From contig NZ_JABBNC010000022.1 in NCBI RefSeq assembly GCF_012933445.1, positions 62,001 through 126,000 on the forward strand: a DNA stretch of 64,000 bases, read 5' to 3'. Below the pieces are notes generated by a model that was not told the DNA's origin, did no database searches, and was given only the letters and a program-made list of their open reading frames with translations. The translations under genes and the position numbers were made by a program. Numbering within the stretch: the first letter of the stretch is position 1; each line of letters begins with the position of its first letter. The stretch is from Actinoplanes sp. TBRC 11911. Lineage in GTDB: Bacteria; Actinomycetota; Actinomycetes; Mycobacteriales; Micromonosporaceae. Of this stretch, positions 44,611-52,674 are shown piece after piece.

Positions 44611-44644
44611 GCCGGGGCCGCCGCGGTGCGGCGGCGACCCCGGC
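44611..44644. terminator. Bidirectional hairpin terminator
   Basis: GCCGGGG-CCGCCGC, GGT loop, GCGGCGG-(CGA bulge)-CCCCGGC between the convergent ArsR and haloperoxidase genes. Confidence 0.7.
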
Positions 44645-44652
44645 GAATAAGG

Positions 44653-45915
44653 TCAGCGGCGCCCGAACTCGTGCGACAACACGTACTTCGCCACGCCGGT
44701 ACCGATCTTCACGCCCTGCTCGTCGGCCGATCGGTAGTGCACGCCACCCCAGATGCGGGCCTCCACCACCTCGGCCAGCGCCGCCGAGAAGCTGTCGAAG
44801 TGGCGGATCGTCCCGGAGTCGGCGCTGTACGCGCTGAACGCGATGTCGTCGCGGCCGAAGAACTGCCGCAGGGCCAGCATGATGGTCGCCGTGGAGCACG
44901 TGTGACCCGAGGTGAAGTCCGGGAACGGCGGTGTCACCAGCAGCGGCATCCACGCCGGGTCGGCGACGGTGGCCGGGTTGCCGTCGGTGGCGCCCTCCTG
45001 CACGGCGGTCACCGGGCGCCAGAAGTTCCAGTACTTCTTCTCGTTGAAGCACGCGATCAGCGAGTCCGCGTTCGCCACGTCGGCCATCGCCATCATCCGG
45101 GCGGCCTGCAGCGTGTTCAGGTGCTGCGTCTGTGCCAGCTGGCGCTTGATCTCCCACTCGGTGAGGCGCCGGTCGTGCCACCAGATCGCCGCCTGGGTCT
45201 GGTCGGCCGTACGCGTCGTGCTGTTCACCGCACCCAGCGACTTGACCTCGTTGTAGTCACGGGCCCAGGCGGCACCGGAGAGGCGGGGCGGTCCGGACGT
45301 GCGGAACATGTCGTTGCGGGGGATCACGAACGGTCGCATCAAGCCGACCCAGGCGCCGTCCGAGGCGTACGTGGGAGGGGTCGGCCGCCACTGACCGGGA
45401 CCGGACGCGGTAGTCCAGGTGGCGGGGCCGAAGGCGCCGTCGTCGACCCGGAAGGCGATCATCGCGTCGGCAGCGGCCACGCCGACCCGGATGCCGCCGG
45501 CCTTGGCGCGACCGTCCGGGATGGCGGCGAGCGACTCCGCGTACATGGTGTCGATCGACGCGGCCTGATCGGGGAAGAGTGAGACGAGGATCCGGTGCGC
45601 GGCCGCGGCGACGGCGGCGTCCGGCGAATCGGTGCGGCGGGCCTGGGGTGCGCTCACGTACGGCTGGTAGGGCTTGCCGGCGATCGCGTTCACCGCGTCG
45701 TAGACCGCGCCTTGGACCATGGCGAAGCTGCGCGGCGCGACGTACGGGCCTTGGCGCGCCACCTCGTAGATGGCGGTCTGCGCGTTGGCGTTCCAGACGA
45801 CGACGGCGTTCGGTCCCGTTTTTGAACCCGCGCCGGCCGAGGCCGTGGCCGGCGCGGGCGCGAACGTCAGGGCCAGGACGCACGCGGCGATCCCGGCCCA
45901 CAGACGCTTTCCCAT
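44653..45915 (-). CDS. Secreted vanadium-dependent haloperoxidase/PAP2-like enzyme
   Basis: A 420-residue protein with a signal peptide (LWAGIAACVLALTFAPAPATASA). The three conserved blocks of vanadium haloperoxidases and acid phosphatases occur in order: KYWNFWRPVTA (Lys and first Arg), PFPDFTSGHTCSTA (the SGH block) and ARIWGGVHYRSADEQG (second Arg and the vanadate-ligand or catalytic His). The length fits the bacterial haloperoxidase-like group better than small PAP2 phosphatases. It may be a halide peroxidase or a phosphatase; the sequence alone does not decide. Probably exported. Confidence 0.85.
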   Translation of the reverse strand: MGKRLWAGIAACVLALTFAPAPATASAGAGSKTGPNAVVVWNANAQTAIYEVARQGPYVAPRSFAMVQGAVYDAVNAIAGKPYQPYVSAPQARRTDSPDAAVAAAAHRILVSLFPDQAASIDTMYAESLAAIPDGRAKAGGIRVGVAAADAMIAFRVDDGAFGPATWTTASGPGQWRPTPPTYASDGAWVGLMRPFVIPRNDMFRTSGPPRLSGAAWARDYNEVKSLGAVNSTTRTADQTQAAIWWHDRRLTEWEIKRQLAQTQHLNTLQAARMMAMADVANADSLIACFNEKKYWNFWRPVTAVQEGATDGNPATVADPAWMPLLVTPPFPDFTSGHTCSTATIMLALRQFFGRDDIAFSAYSADSGTIRHFDSFSAALAEVVEARIWGGVHYRSADEQGVKIGTGVAKYVLSHEFGRR

Positions 45916-46004
45916 ATTGTCCCCCGTGAATGAGTGGCTGAGCCATCAGACTGCGGGGGCGTCCACCTAGGACACAAGATGCCGGAAGTTCGGAAAAGGA
46001 CAGA

Positions 46005-47426
46005 TCAATTCCCGGAGGGTTCGGCGGCGGGCTCCGGCGCCCGCTCCGGCTCCGGCTTCGGCTCTCCCGAAGGCTCCCCGGAAAGCTCCGGCGTCACCCG
46101 CACATGCTGGAACGGGTCGCCGTAATGCTGCAGCGCCTGCCGCCCGTACGCCATCTGCACCGTGGATATCCGCTCGGACCGCCCGCGCCCGAGGAAACTC
46201 ACCGCCCAGTGCAACACTGCCGTGATCCGGTTCTTGAACCCGACCAGGTAGAACAGGTGCACCCCGACCCAGATCAGCCAGGCCGCGAAGCCGGACAGGT
46301 GCACCTTGCCGATGCTGGCCACCGCCGACGACCGGGAGATCACCGCGAGGCTGCCCTTGTCGAAGTACTTGAACGGCTCCGGCGCGGGCTTCCCGGCCAG
46401 CCGCCGCTTGACCAGCTTCGCCGCGTACTTGCCGCCCTGGATCGCCACCTGCGCGACACCCGGCAGCTCGTCGCCCTTCTCGTCACTGAGGTTGATCATG
46501 TCGCCGACCGCGATGATCTCCGGGTGGCCCGGCACGGTCAGGTCCCGCTCCACGAAGATGCGCCCCGCCCGGTCGGTCTTCGCCCCGGCCGCCTCGGCGA
46601 TCTGCCGGGCCAGCGGCGGCGCCGACACACCGGCCGCCCACACCTTGGTCATCGACTCGATCCGCTCGGTGCCGCGCTCGGTCTCCACGTCGATGCCCGT
46701 CGCGTCGACGCCGACCACCTTCGTGTTCAGCTCGACCTCGACACCCAGCAGGTGCAGCTGCCGCAGCGCCCGGGTCGAGAGGTGGTCACCGAACGTGTTC
46801 AGCACCGCGTCGAGCGCGTCCACCAGGATGATCCGGGCCTTACGCGGGTCGATGTGCTTGTACTGCCCCGGCAGGTTGCGGTGCGCCAGCTCGGCGACCT
46901 GCCCGGCCATCTCGGTGCCGGTCGGCCCCGCCCCGACGATCACGAATGTCATCCACCGCTCCCGCTCGACCGGGTCCGGCTGCAGGTCGGCGATCTCGAA
47001 CGCCGCGAAGATCCGCGCCCGCAGCTCGAGCGCGTTGTCGACGTTCTTCATGCCCGGCGCGTACGTCGCGTACTCCTCATGCCCGAAGTACGACTGCGAC
47101 GACCCCGCCGACACGATCAGCGTGTCGTACTCGACCGTGTAGTCGATGCCCGGCCCCTCCACGTACACGGTCTTGCTCCCGACGTCGACCCGCTGCGCCC
47201 ACCCCAGCTTGACGTCGACGTTCTTCTGGTTCTTGAGCACCTCCCGGATGGGCGGCGCGATCTCGCCCTCGGACAGGATGCCGGTAGCCAGCTGGTAGAG
47301 CAGCGGCTGGAAGAGGTGGTACGCGGTGCCGTTGACGAGGGTGATGTCGACCGGGGCGTTCCGCAGTGCCTTGATCGCGAAGAGCCCGCCAAAACCCGCT
47401 CCGATCACAACCACGCGATGACGCAT
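46005..47426 (-). CDS. ndh: Type II NADH dehydrogenase (NDH-2)
   Basis: A 473-residue flavoprotein that passes electrons from NADH to menaquinone without proton pumping. The FAD motif VVVIGAGFGGLFA is at residues 5-17, the NADH motif TFVIVGAGPTGTEMAG near 165, and the second FAD motif IIAVGDM near 310. A hydrophobic C-terminal helix (AAWLIWVGVHLFYLVGF) anchors it to the membrane. ATG 47426 has GGGAG upstream; an in-frame GTG at 47453 would add nine residues. The Pro/Glu-rich tail (EPSGEPKPEPERAPEPAAEP) is another low-complexity extension. Confidence 0.92.
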   Translation of the reverse strand: MRHRVVVIGAGFGGLFAIKALRNAPVDITLVNGTAYHLFQPLLYQLATGILSEGEIAPPIREVLKNQKNVDVKLGWAQRVDVGSKTVYVEGPGIDYTVEYDTLIVSAGSSQSYFGHEEYATYAPGMKNVDNALELRARIFAAFEIADLQPDPVERERWMTFVIVGAGPTGTEMAGQVAELAHRNLPGQYKHIDPRKARIILVDALDAVLNTFGDHLSTRALRQLHLLGVEVELNTKVVGVDATGIDVETERGTERIESMTKVWAAGVSAPPLARQIAEAAGAKTDRAGRIFVERDLTVPGHPEIIAVGDMINLSDEKGDELPGVAQVAIQGGKYAAKLVKRRLAGKPAPEPFKYFDKGSLAVISRSSAVASIGKVHLSGFAAWLIWVGVHLFYLVGFKNRITAVLHWAVSFLGRGRSERISTVQMAYGRQALQHYGDPFQHVRVTPELSGEPSGEPKPEPERAPEPAAEPSGN

Positions 47427-47698
47427 TCCCACTCCCAATTCTCGGACTCCCACTCATGTTCCACACAAGTTCCACTCATGAGAAGCCCAGCTCAGCGGTG
47501 AATATGCCGTGAGAATGGTCTCTCTTGCCCAGCCGTACGAGGCAGCGGAGAGTCCCCGCCAACCAGGCCGGCTTTCTGCAACACCGGGCCGTCCGCCCGC
47601 CCGGCCGTCCTGCCCGCAAGGGCCGCCCCGGGTACTCAGTCGTCGGCTGGCCTGCCCGTGTTGCCCGCACGGCCCCCCCGGGGTGCTCGGTCGTCTGC

Positions 47699-48212
47699 CG
47701 GCCTCTGTGGCGGGACCTTCCCGTCGTGGAGGGTGCCCACACCTGGGTGGGGGTCGCCGTGGTGTGGGGAACCGCAACCTTCCCGGTGTCGCGGGTGCCC
47801 ACGCCCGGGTGGGGGTGGCTGCGGTGTGGGGAACCGCAACCTTCCCGGTGTCGCGGGTGCCCACGCCCGGGTGGGGGTGGCTGCGGTGTGGGGAACCGCA
47901 ACCTTCCCGGTGTCGCGGGTGCCCACGCCCGGGTGGGGGTGGCCGTGGTGTGGGGAACCGCAACTTTCCCGGTGTCGCGGGTGCCCACGCCCGGGTGGGG
48001 GTCGCCGTGGTGTGGGGAACCGCAACCTTGCCGGTGTCGCGGGTGCCCACGCCCGGGTGGGGGTGGCTGCGGTGTGGGCAACCGCAACCTCCTCGGCGTC
48101 GCGACTCCCCACGCCCGGGTGGGGCGGCCACTGTGGGGAGCTGGGACCTGTCCGGGCCTGGCGGCGTCGCCTCGCACGGGGGCTCCCGGCCGACGGAACC
48201 AGCTGAACAGTT
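47699..48212 (-). repeat. 62-bp minisatellite module (about seven units) ending in a 16-bp terminal repeat
   Basis: ACCGCAACCTTCCC-type anchors occur at 47771, 47833, 47895, 47957, 48019 and 48081, exactly 62 bp apart. Each unit holds GGTGTGGGGAACC and GGTGCCCACGCC, an inverted pair. The right end (48143-48212) is the reverse complement of the left end of the 60548-61017 module and finishes with AACCAGCTGAACAGTT (48197-48212). The opposite terminal repeat is not found; 47470-47698 is GC-rich and diverged. 62 is not a multiple of three, so the open frames across it are not genes. Confidence 0.88.
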
Positions 48213-48278
48213 ACGGAGTGTGAGACGACTGCCCACTGCCGGCGGCGGTCGTCGGCTCACACCGCGGCCGGATCTCCG

Positions 48279-49391
48279 TCAGGCTTTCCAGCGTATGTGC
48301 GGGTTCACGTGGCCCGTCGCGTCGAAGATCGCCATGTTGTCCCAGCCGTCGCCGGTCCCGTTGATGTCCGCCGGGTCCCAGCCGTTGCCCTTGACGGCGT
48401 ACCAGGTCGGCTCCCAGTAGAAGACCCCGATCGCCCCGGCCGCGCGCGCCGTGTCCTGCACCTGGCGGAACTCGTTCGCCTGCCCCGCCGGGGTGGCCGG
48501 GTTGCCGTCGCAGAGGGTGGTGCCGTCCATCACGTTCTTCTCGTCGTCGGCGTCGAAGGTCGTGAACTGGTACGCGGTCTCGGCGATGACGACCGGCTTG
48601 CCGTAGCGCGCCGTGACGTCGGTGATGACGCTCGCCAGGTTGGCCAGGGTGCCGTGCCAGAAGCAGTAGTAGGACAGCGCGGTGACGTCCCACTTCACGC
48701 CCTGCGCCGCGATCCCGTCGTAGAACCAGTGCGCGTTCGCGACGTTGTCCGCGTCGGCGGTGTGGATCAGCACCTTGGTACCCGGGTTGCAGTCCTTGAC
48801 CGCCTGGTAGCCCTTCTTCAGCAGCGCGGCGAGCGGCCCGAAGTCATTGTTGACGACCTGCCCTTGCGGCCACAGCATGCCGACGTTGATCTCGTTGCCG
48901 AGCTGAACGCTGTCCGGAGTGGTGCCCTGCGCCTTGAGGGAACGGCACACGTCGTACGTGTAGCGGTAGACGTCGTTCTGCAGCTGGGCCAGCGAGTGCG
49001 AGGCCCAGGCCACCGGCGGGAACTGCTTGCCCGGGTCGGCCCAGGTGTCCGAGTAGTGGAAGTCGACGAGCAGCTTCAGACCCCGCGCCTTGATCGAGCG
49101 CGCCTGCCGGAGCACGGCGCCCTTGTCGTTGTAGCCGCTGACCGGGTTGTTCCAGACGCGCAGCCGCATGTAGTTGGCCCCGGCCGACTTCAGGATCCGA
49201 AGCGGGTCCTGCCGTCGCCCACCGGCGTCGTAGTACTTCGCGCCGAGGTCCAGGCTGCGCTGCAACGAGGAGACGTCCGCCCCGCGCATCGTGAGTGCAG
49301 CACCGGTGTGCGCTTGGGCGGGCGTCGCGATCGCCCCCGCCGAGATCGCCAGGACGGCGGCGAGCACGGCGGCACGCATCGTTCGAATCAT
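48279..49391 (-). CDS. Secreted arabinogalactan endo-beta-1,4-galactanase (GH53)
   Basis: A 370-residue enzyme with a signal peptide (MIRTMRAAVLAAVLAISAGA, cleaved after ATPAQA). GH53 features: RGADVSSLQRSLDLGAKYYD, the strand MRLRVWNNP, FHYSDTWADPGKQ, the acid/base glutamate in QLGNEINVGMLWP and the nucleophile in VIAETAYQFT. It cleaves beta-1,4-galactan, the side chain of pectin, outside the cell. ATG 49391 has AAAGGAG upstream and overlaps the stop of a small leader ORF (ATGA). It is the last gene downstream of the galactan importer and LacI genes, after a 465-bp gap. Confidence 0.92.
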   Translation of the reverse strand: MIRTMRAAVLAAVLAISAGAIATPAQAHTGAALTMRGADVSSLQRSLDLGAKYYDAGGRRQDPLRILKSAGANYMRLRVWNNPVSGYNDKGAVLRQARSIKARGLKLLVDFHYSDTWADPGKQFPPVAWASHSLAQLQNDVYRYTYDVCRSLKAQGTTPDSVQLGNEINVGMLWPQGQVVNNDFGPLAALLKKGYQAVKDCNPGTKVLIHTADADNVANAHWFYDGIAAQGVKWDVTALSYYCFWHGTLANLASVITDVTARYGKPVVIAETAYQFTTFDADDEKNVMDGTTLCDGNPATPAGQANEFRQVQDTARAAGAIGVFYWEPTWYAVKGNGWDPADINGTGDGWDNMAIFDATGHVNPHIRWKA

Positions 49392-49504
49392 GTCGCTCCT
49401 TTCTGGAACCGGTGAAATATCGGATTTGTCGGACTGGGCAGGGTGGCGCGTGGGGTGGTAGCCGGGATCGGAGTGGGCTCTGCGGCGCGGGTTGGTCGGG
49501 TCAT
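49388..49504 (-). CDS. Small leader ORF coupled to the galactanase gene
   Basis: A 38-codon frame, ATG 49504 to TGA 49388, with its own GGAAAGGAG site; its stop overlaps the galactanase ATG. Its first residues (MTRPTRAAEPTP) echo the galactanase start (MIRTMRAAVLA), and about 50 bp of leader DNA upstream of each start codon is duplicated. It may be a decayed duplicate of the 5' end or a translational leader. The peptide is Pro/Thr-rich, without a recognised domain. Confidence 0.4.
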   Translation of the reverse strand: MTRPTRAAEPTPIPATTPRATLPSPTNPIFHRFQKGAT

Positions 49505-49543
49505 GTCGCTCCTTTCCGGCCCTGGGGAAATATCGGATTTGTC
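49414..49543. repeat. Duplicated leader block with an identical 17-mer
   Basis: GAAATATCGGATTTGTC occurs at 49414-49430 and 49527-49543, each followed on the minus strand by AAAGGAGCGACATGA. The 17-mer differs by one base from the right end of dispersed element E (61319-61335). Confidence 0.75.
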
Positions 49544-49624
49544 GGGCGAAGCGAGGAGGGTGTGCGTGGCACCGCGGGTGAGCAGCGCCGGGAGCCACGC
49601 AGCAAAGCGGCGCGGGTTGGCGGC

Positions 49625-49845
49625 TGGCTCGAGCGCTGGGAGCGGGTGGTTCTGGAGCGCTGGGAGTGGGTTGCGCTGAAGCGCTGGAACTGAGTTGGTC
49701 AATAGCGCTAGGACTGGGTTGCGCTGGGGCGAGCGCTGGGCGTGGGTTGCGCTGGGGCGCTGGGAGAGCGGGTTGGCCCCGGGGCGCTGGGAGTGGGGTT
49801 GGGATGGAGCGCTGCGAGTGGGTAGGGACGCTGGGGGGCGCTCGG
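49625..49845. repeat. Degenerate GCGCTGGGAGTGGGTTGCGC-type repeats
   Basis: The gap between the leader ORF and the LacI gene consists mainly of loose repeats of GCGCTGGGAGTGGG at irregular spacing (roughly 20-35 bp). No gene or clear site is seen. Confidence 0.6.
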
Positions 49846-49855
49846 GCTGGCCCGG

Positions 49856-50896
49856 TCAAGGAGCCGGGGAGCTCGCCCTCACGACCAAGGATGTCGGCAC
49901 GGTGATGGACAACGGGGTGCGGCCTGCAATCACGTCCGTCAGGAGGCGGACCATCTCGTCGGCTACCCGGTCCAGCGGATGCCGGACCGTCGTCAGTGGG
50001 GGTTCGGTCGTCGCGGCCAGGCCCGAGTCGTCGAAGCCGACCACGCGCACGTCGCCGGGGACGTCGCGGCCGGCGGCGCGCAGGACCCGGAGCGCGCCGG
50101 CGGCCATCGCGTCGGAGGCCGCGAAGACGGCGTCCAAGGCCGGCGCCCGGGTGAGCAGCGTCTGCATCGCCGCGGCGCCACTTTCCCGGCTCCAGTCGCC
50201 GTGCTCGACCCGTGACGGGTCCAGGGGCAGGCCGTGCGCGGTCAGCGCGTCCTGATAACCCTGCAGGCGGTCCACCCCGCCGGCCATGTCGGGCGGGCCG
50301 GTGATGGTGGCGATGCGGGTGCAGCCGGCCGCGATCAGGTGTTCCACGGCCGAGCGGGCGCCAGAACGGTCGTCCGCCGCGACCGAGCTGATCGTCTGCT
50401 CGTAGCCCAGGACGCGGCCGCACGCCACGATCGGCACGCCGGCGTCGACGAGCTGGGCCAGCAGCGGGTCGCCGGAGTGCGGTGACACCAGCAGCACCCC
50501 GTCCACGTGGCCGCCGGAGAGGTAGGCGACGGCGCGGGAGCGTTCGGCGGGCGTCGACGCGATCATCAGGATCAGGGTGAGGGAGCGGTCGGACAGGGCC
50601 TGGGCCGCGCCGCGCAGCAGCACCGAGAAGTTCGGGTCCTCGAACAGCAGATGCTGCGGCTCGGTGAGCAGGAACGCGATGGACCCGGACCGTCCGGTGG
50701 CGAGCGACCGCGCGTGTGGGTTGGCCGTGTAGCCGGTGCGGGCGATCGCCTCCCGCACCGAGCGCACCGCCGCCGGGCTCACCCAGTCCCGTCCGTTCAG
50801 GACGCGCGACACGGTGGCGTAGGAGACCCCCGCCTCGCGAGCGACGTCGCGGATCGTGGGCCGTTTTCGCGGCGTACCGGGCACGACGGGGATCAT
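49856..50896 (-). CDS. LacI-family regulator of the galactan locus
   Basis: A 346-residue repressor: helix-turn-helix PTIRDVAREAGVSYATVSRV at about residues 13-32, hinge NPHARSLATGRSG, then the sugar-sensing domain (DGVLLVSPHSGDPLLAQLVD; VVGFDDSGLAATTEPPLTTV). It lies directly after the MalG-type permease gene in the same operon, two bases downstream, so it is probably autoregulated. Its likely operators are the two identical CTGTGACCGGTTACAG sites at 54003 and 54093. The inducer is presumably galactose or a galacto-oligosaccharide, by context. Confidence 0.9.
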   Translation of the reverse strand: MIPVVPGTPRKRPTIRDVAREAGVSYATVSRVLNGRDWVSPAAVRSVREAIARTGYTANPHARSLATGRSGSIAFLLTEPQHLLFEDPNFSVLLRGAAQALSDRSLTLILMIASTPAERSRAVAYLSGGHVDGVLLVSPHSGDPLLAQLVDAGVPIVACGRVLGYEQTISSVAADDRSGARSAVEHLIAAGCTRIATITGPPDMAGGVDRLQGYQDALTAHGLPLDPSRVEHGDWSRESGAAAMQTLLTRAPALDAVFAASDAMAAGALRVLRAAGRDVPGDVRVVGFDDSGLAATTEPPLTTVRHPLDRVADEMVRLLTDVIAGRTPLSITVPTSLVVRASSPAP

Positions 50897-50897
50897 G

Positions 50898-51776
50898 TCA
50901 CGCCTTCACCGCCCCGGCCGCGAGGTCCACCCGCCAGTAGCGCTGCAGGCCCAGGAACAATACGACCAGCGGCACCACCGACAGCAGCGCCCCGGTCACC
51001 ACCGACGTGTACATGGCCGGCTGCGTGGCACCTTGGTTGAGCAGGCCGCTGAGCCCCACGGTCACCGGGAACAGCTGGTCGTCGCCGAGCATGATGAACG
51101 GCAGCATGTAGTTGTTCCAGATCGCCACGAACTGGAACAGGAAGACGGTGACCAGCGCCGCGCGCATCATCGGCAGCACCACCCGCACGAAGGCGCGCCC
51201 GTCGCCGGCCCCGTCGATCCGGGCGGCCTCGAGAATCTCGGTCGGCACCGTCGCGGCCGCGAAGATCCGGGACAGGTAGATCCCGTACGGGCTGATCATC
51301 GACGGCAGCAGCACCGCCCAGTACGTGTTGGTCATCCCCACCTTGGCCAGCAGCAGGTACTGCGGGACGGCGAGGATCACGCCGGGCACCAGCACCCCGG
51401 CGAGGATCAGGTTGAACACGAACGACTTGCCGCGGAACTCGTACTTGGCGAGCGCGAAACCCGCCATCGCCGAGACCAGCGTCGATGCTGCCGCGCCGGC
51501 ACCGGCGTACAGGAGGGAATTGATCATCCAGCGCCAGTAGAGACCGTCGCGGTAGGACGACAGGAAGCCGATGTTGCCGAACAGGTGGGTGCCGGGCGTC
51601 AGCGTGAACGTGCTGAACAGGTCGCCGGAGCTCTTCGTCGAGGCGATCACCACCCAGACGACCGGGAGCAGGCAGTACGCGGCGCCGAGCAGGAGCAGCA
51701 CGGTCGCGGTCGGGCTGGTGCGCCGGCGCGGCCGCTCAGCGGTGACCGCGGCGGTCTCCAGAACCAGGACGGCCAT
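50898..51776 (-). CDS. Galactan-locus ABC permease, MalG type
   Basis: A 292-residue CUT1 permease with six helices; EAA loop LEAARIDGAGDGRAFVRVVL. ATG 51776 overlaps the stop of the MalF-type gene (TGATG), showing tight coupling. It forms the channel with the next subunit upstream. No ATPase gene is present in the operon. Confidence 0.9.
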   Translation of the reverse strand: MAVLVLETAAVTAERPRRRTSPTATVLLLLGAAYCLLPVVWVVIASTKSSGDLFSTFTLTPGTHLFGNIGFLSSYRDGLYWRWMINSLLYAGAGAAASTLVSAMAGFALAKYEFRGKSFVFNLILAGVLVPGVILAVPQYLLLAKVGMTNTYWAVLLPSMISPYGIYLSRIFAAATVPTEILEAARIDGAGDGRAFVRVVLPMMRAALVTVFLFQFVAIWNNYMLPFIMLGDDQLFPVTVGLSGLLNQGATQPAMYTSVVTGALLSVVPLVVLFLGLQRYWRVDLAAGAVKA

Positions 51777-52672
51777 CAGTTCTCCTGACCGAACGCGCGG
51801 GTGCCGACCAGGCGCAGGAAGCCGAACGAGATCGCGAAGGTCGCCACCGCGATGATCACCGAGGTGGCCGCCGCCGAGTAGATGTCGTTGCGGGTGAACG
51901 CGTCCCGGTAGACCTTCATCAGCGGCGTCCAGGTGGTGGAGATGGTGTTGCTCAGCGGCCGCAGCGTCATCGGCTCGGCGAAGACCTGCAGCGTGGCGAT
52001 GAGCGAGAAGACGAACGTCATGATCAGCGACGGCGTGATGATCGGGATCTTGATGCGCCACGCGATCTGGACGTCCGAGGCGCCGTCCAGCCGGGACGCC
52101 TCGACCATCTCGGTCGGGATGGCCCGCAGCGCCGTGTAGAGCACGATCATGTTGAAGCCGGTGCCGCCCCAGATCGCGATGTTGGCGACCGCGTAGAGCA
52201 CCCAGGACGAGGACAGGGCGTCCGGCGGCTGGATGCCCGCGCCCTGCAGCGCGTCCACGATCGGGCTCACCCGCGGCAGGTACAGAAAGCCCCACAGCAG
52301 CGAGGCGATCACGGCCGGGATGGCGTACGGGAGGAAGATCGACGTCCGCGCGAAGGTGCCGACCCGGGTGCGCCCGGCGTCCAGCAGCAACGCCATCAGC
52401 AGCGCCAGGCCGAGCATGACCGGCACGACCACCAGCCCGTACGCCCCGACGCGCACCACGCTGGGCAGGAACTCGGCGTCGGACAGTGAGCGGGTGTAGT
52501 TGCCGAGCCCGGCCCACACCTCGGTGCGCGCGCCCCGGCCCAGCCCGAGACCGCTCACCTTGACCCGGCGCAGGCTCAGGTAGATCGAGTAGCCGATCGG
52601 TGCCGCCAGGAACGCCGCGAACAGCACCAGGGCCGGGGCCAGGAACGCATAGGGTACGCCGGTACGCCGCAT
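51776..52672 (-). CDS. Galactan-locus ABC permease, MalF type
   Basis: A 298-residue CUT1 permease from ATG 52672, two bases after the binding-protein stop. Helix 1 is VPYAFLAPALVLFAAFLAAP; EAA loop VEASRLDGASDVQIAWRIKI. The order binding protein, MalF, MalG is the usual one for CUT1 importers. The frame is open much further upstream, but that is the antisense shadow of the binding protein. Confidence 0.9.
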   Translation of the reverse strand: MRRTGVPYAFLAPALVLFAAFLAAPIGYSIYLSLRRVKVSGLGLGRGARTEVWAGLGNYTRSLSDAEFLPSVVRVGAYGLVVVPVMLGLALLMALLLDAGRTRVGTFARTSIFLPYAIPAVIASLLWGFLYLPRVSPIVDALQGAGIQPPDALSSSWVLYAVANIAIWGGTGFNMIVLYTALRAIPTEMVEASRLDGASDVQIAWRIKIPIITPSLIMTFVFSLIATLQVFAEPMTLRPLSNTISTTWTPLMKVYRDAFTRNDIYSAAATSVIIAVATFAISFGFLRLVGTRAFGQEN

Positions 52673-52674
52673 GA

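Noticed and set aside
47509..48420. Long ORFs of 200-300 codons on both strands of the 47.7-kb array
   Set aside because: The unit is 62 bp, so a fixed frame cycles through three readings; the open frames come from high GC and lack of TA-rich codons.
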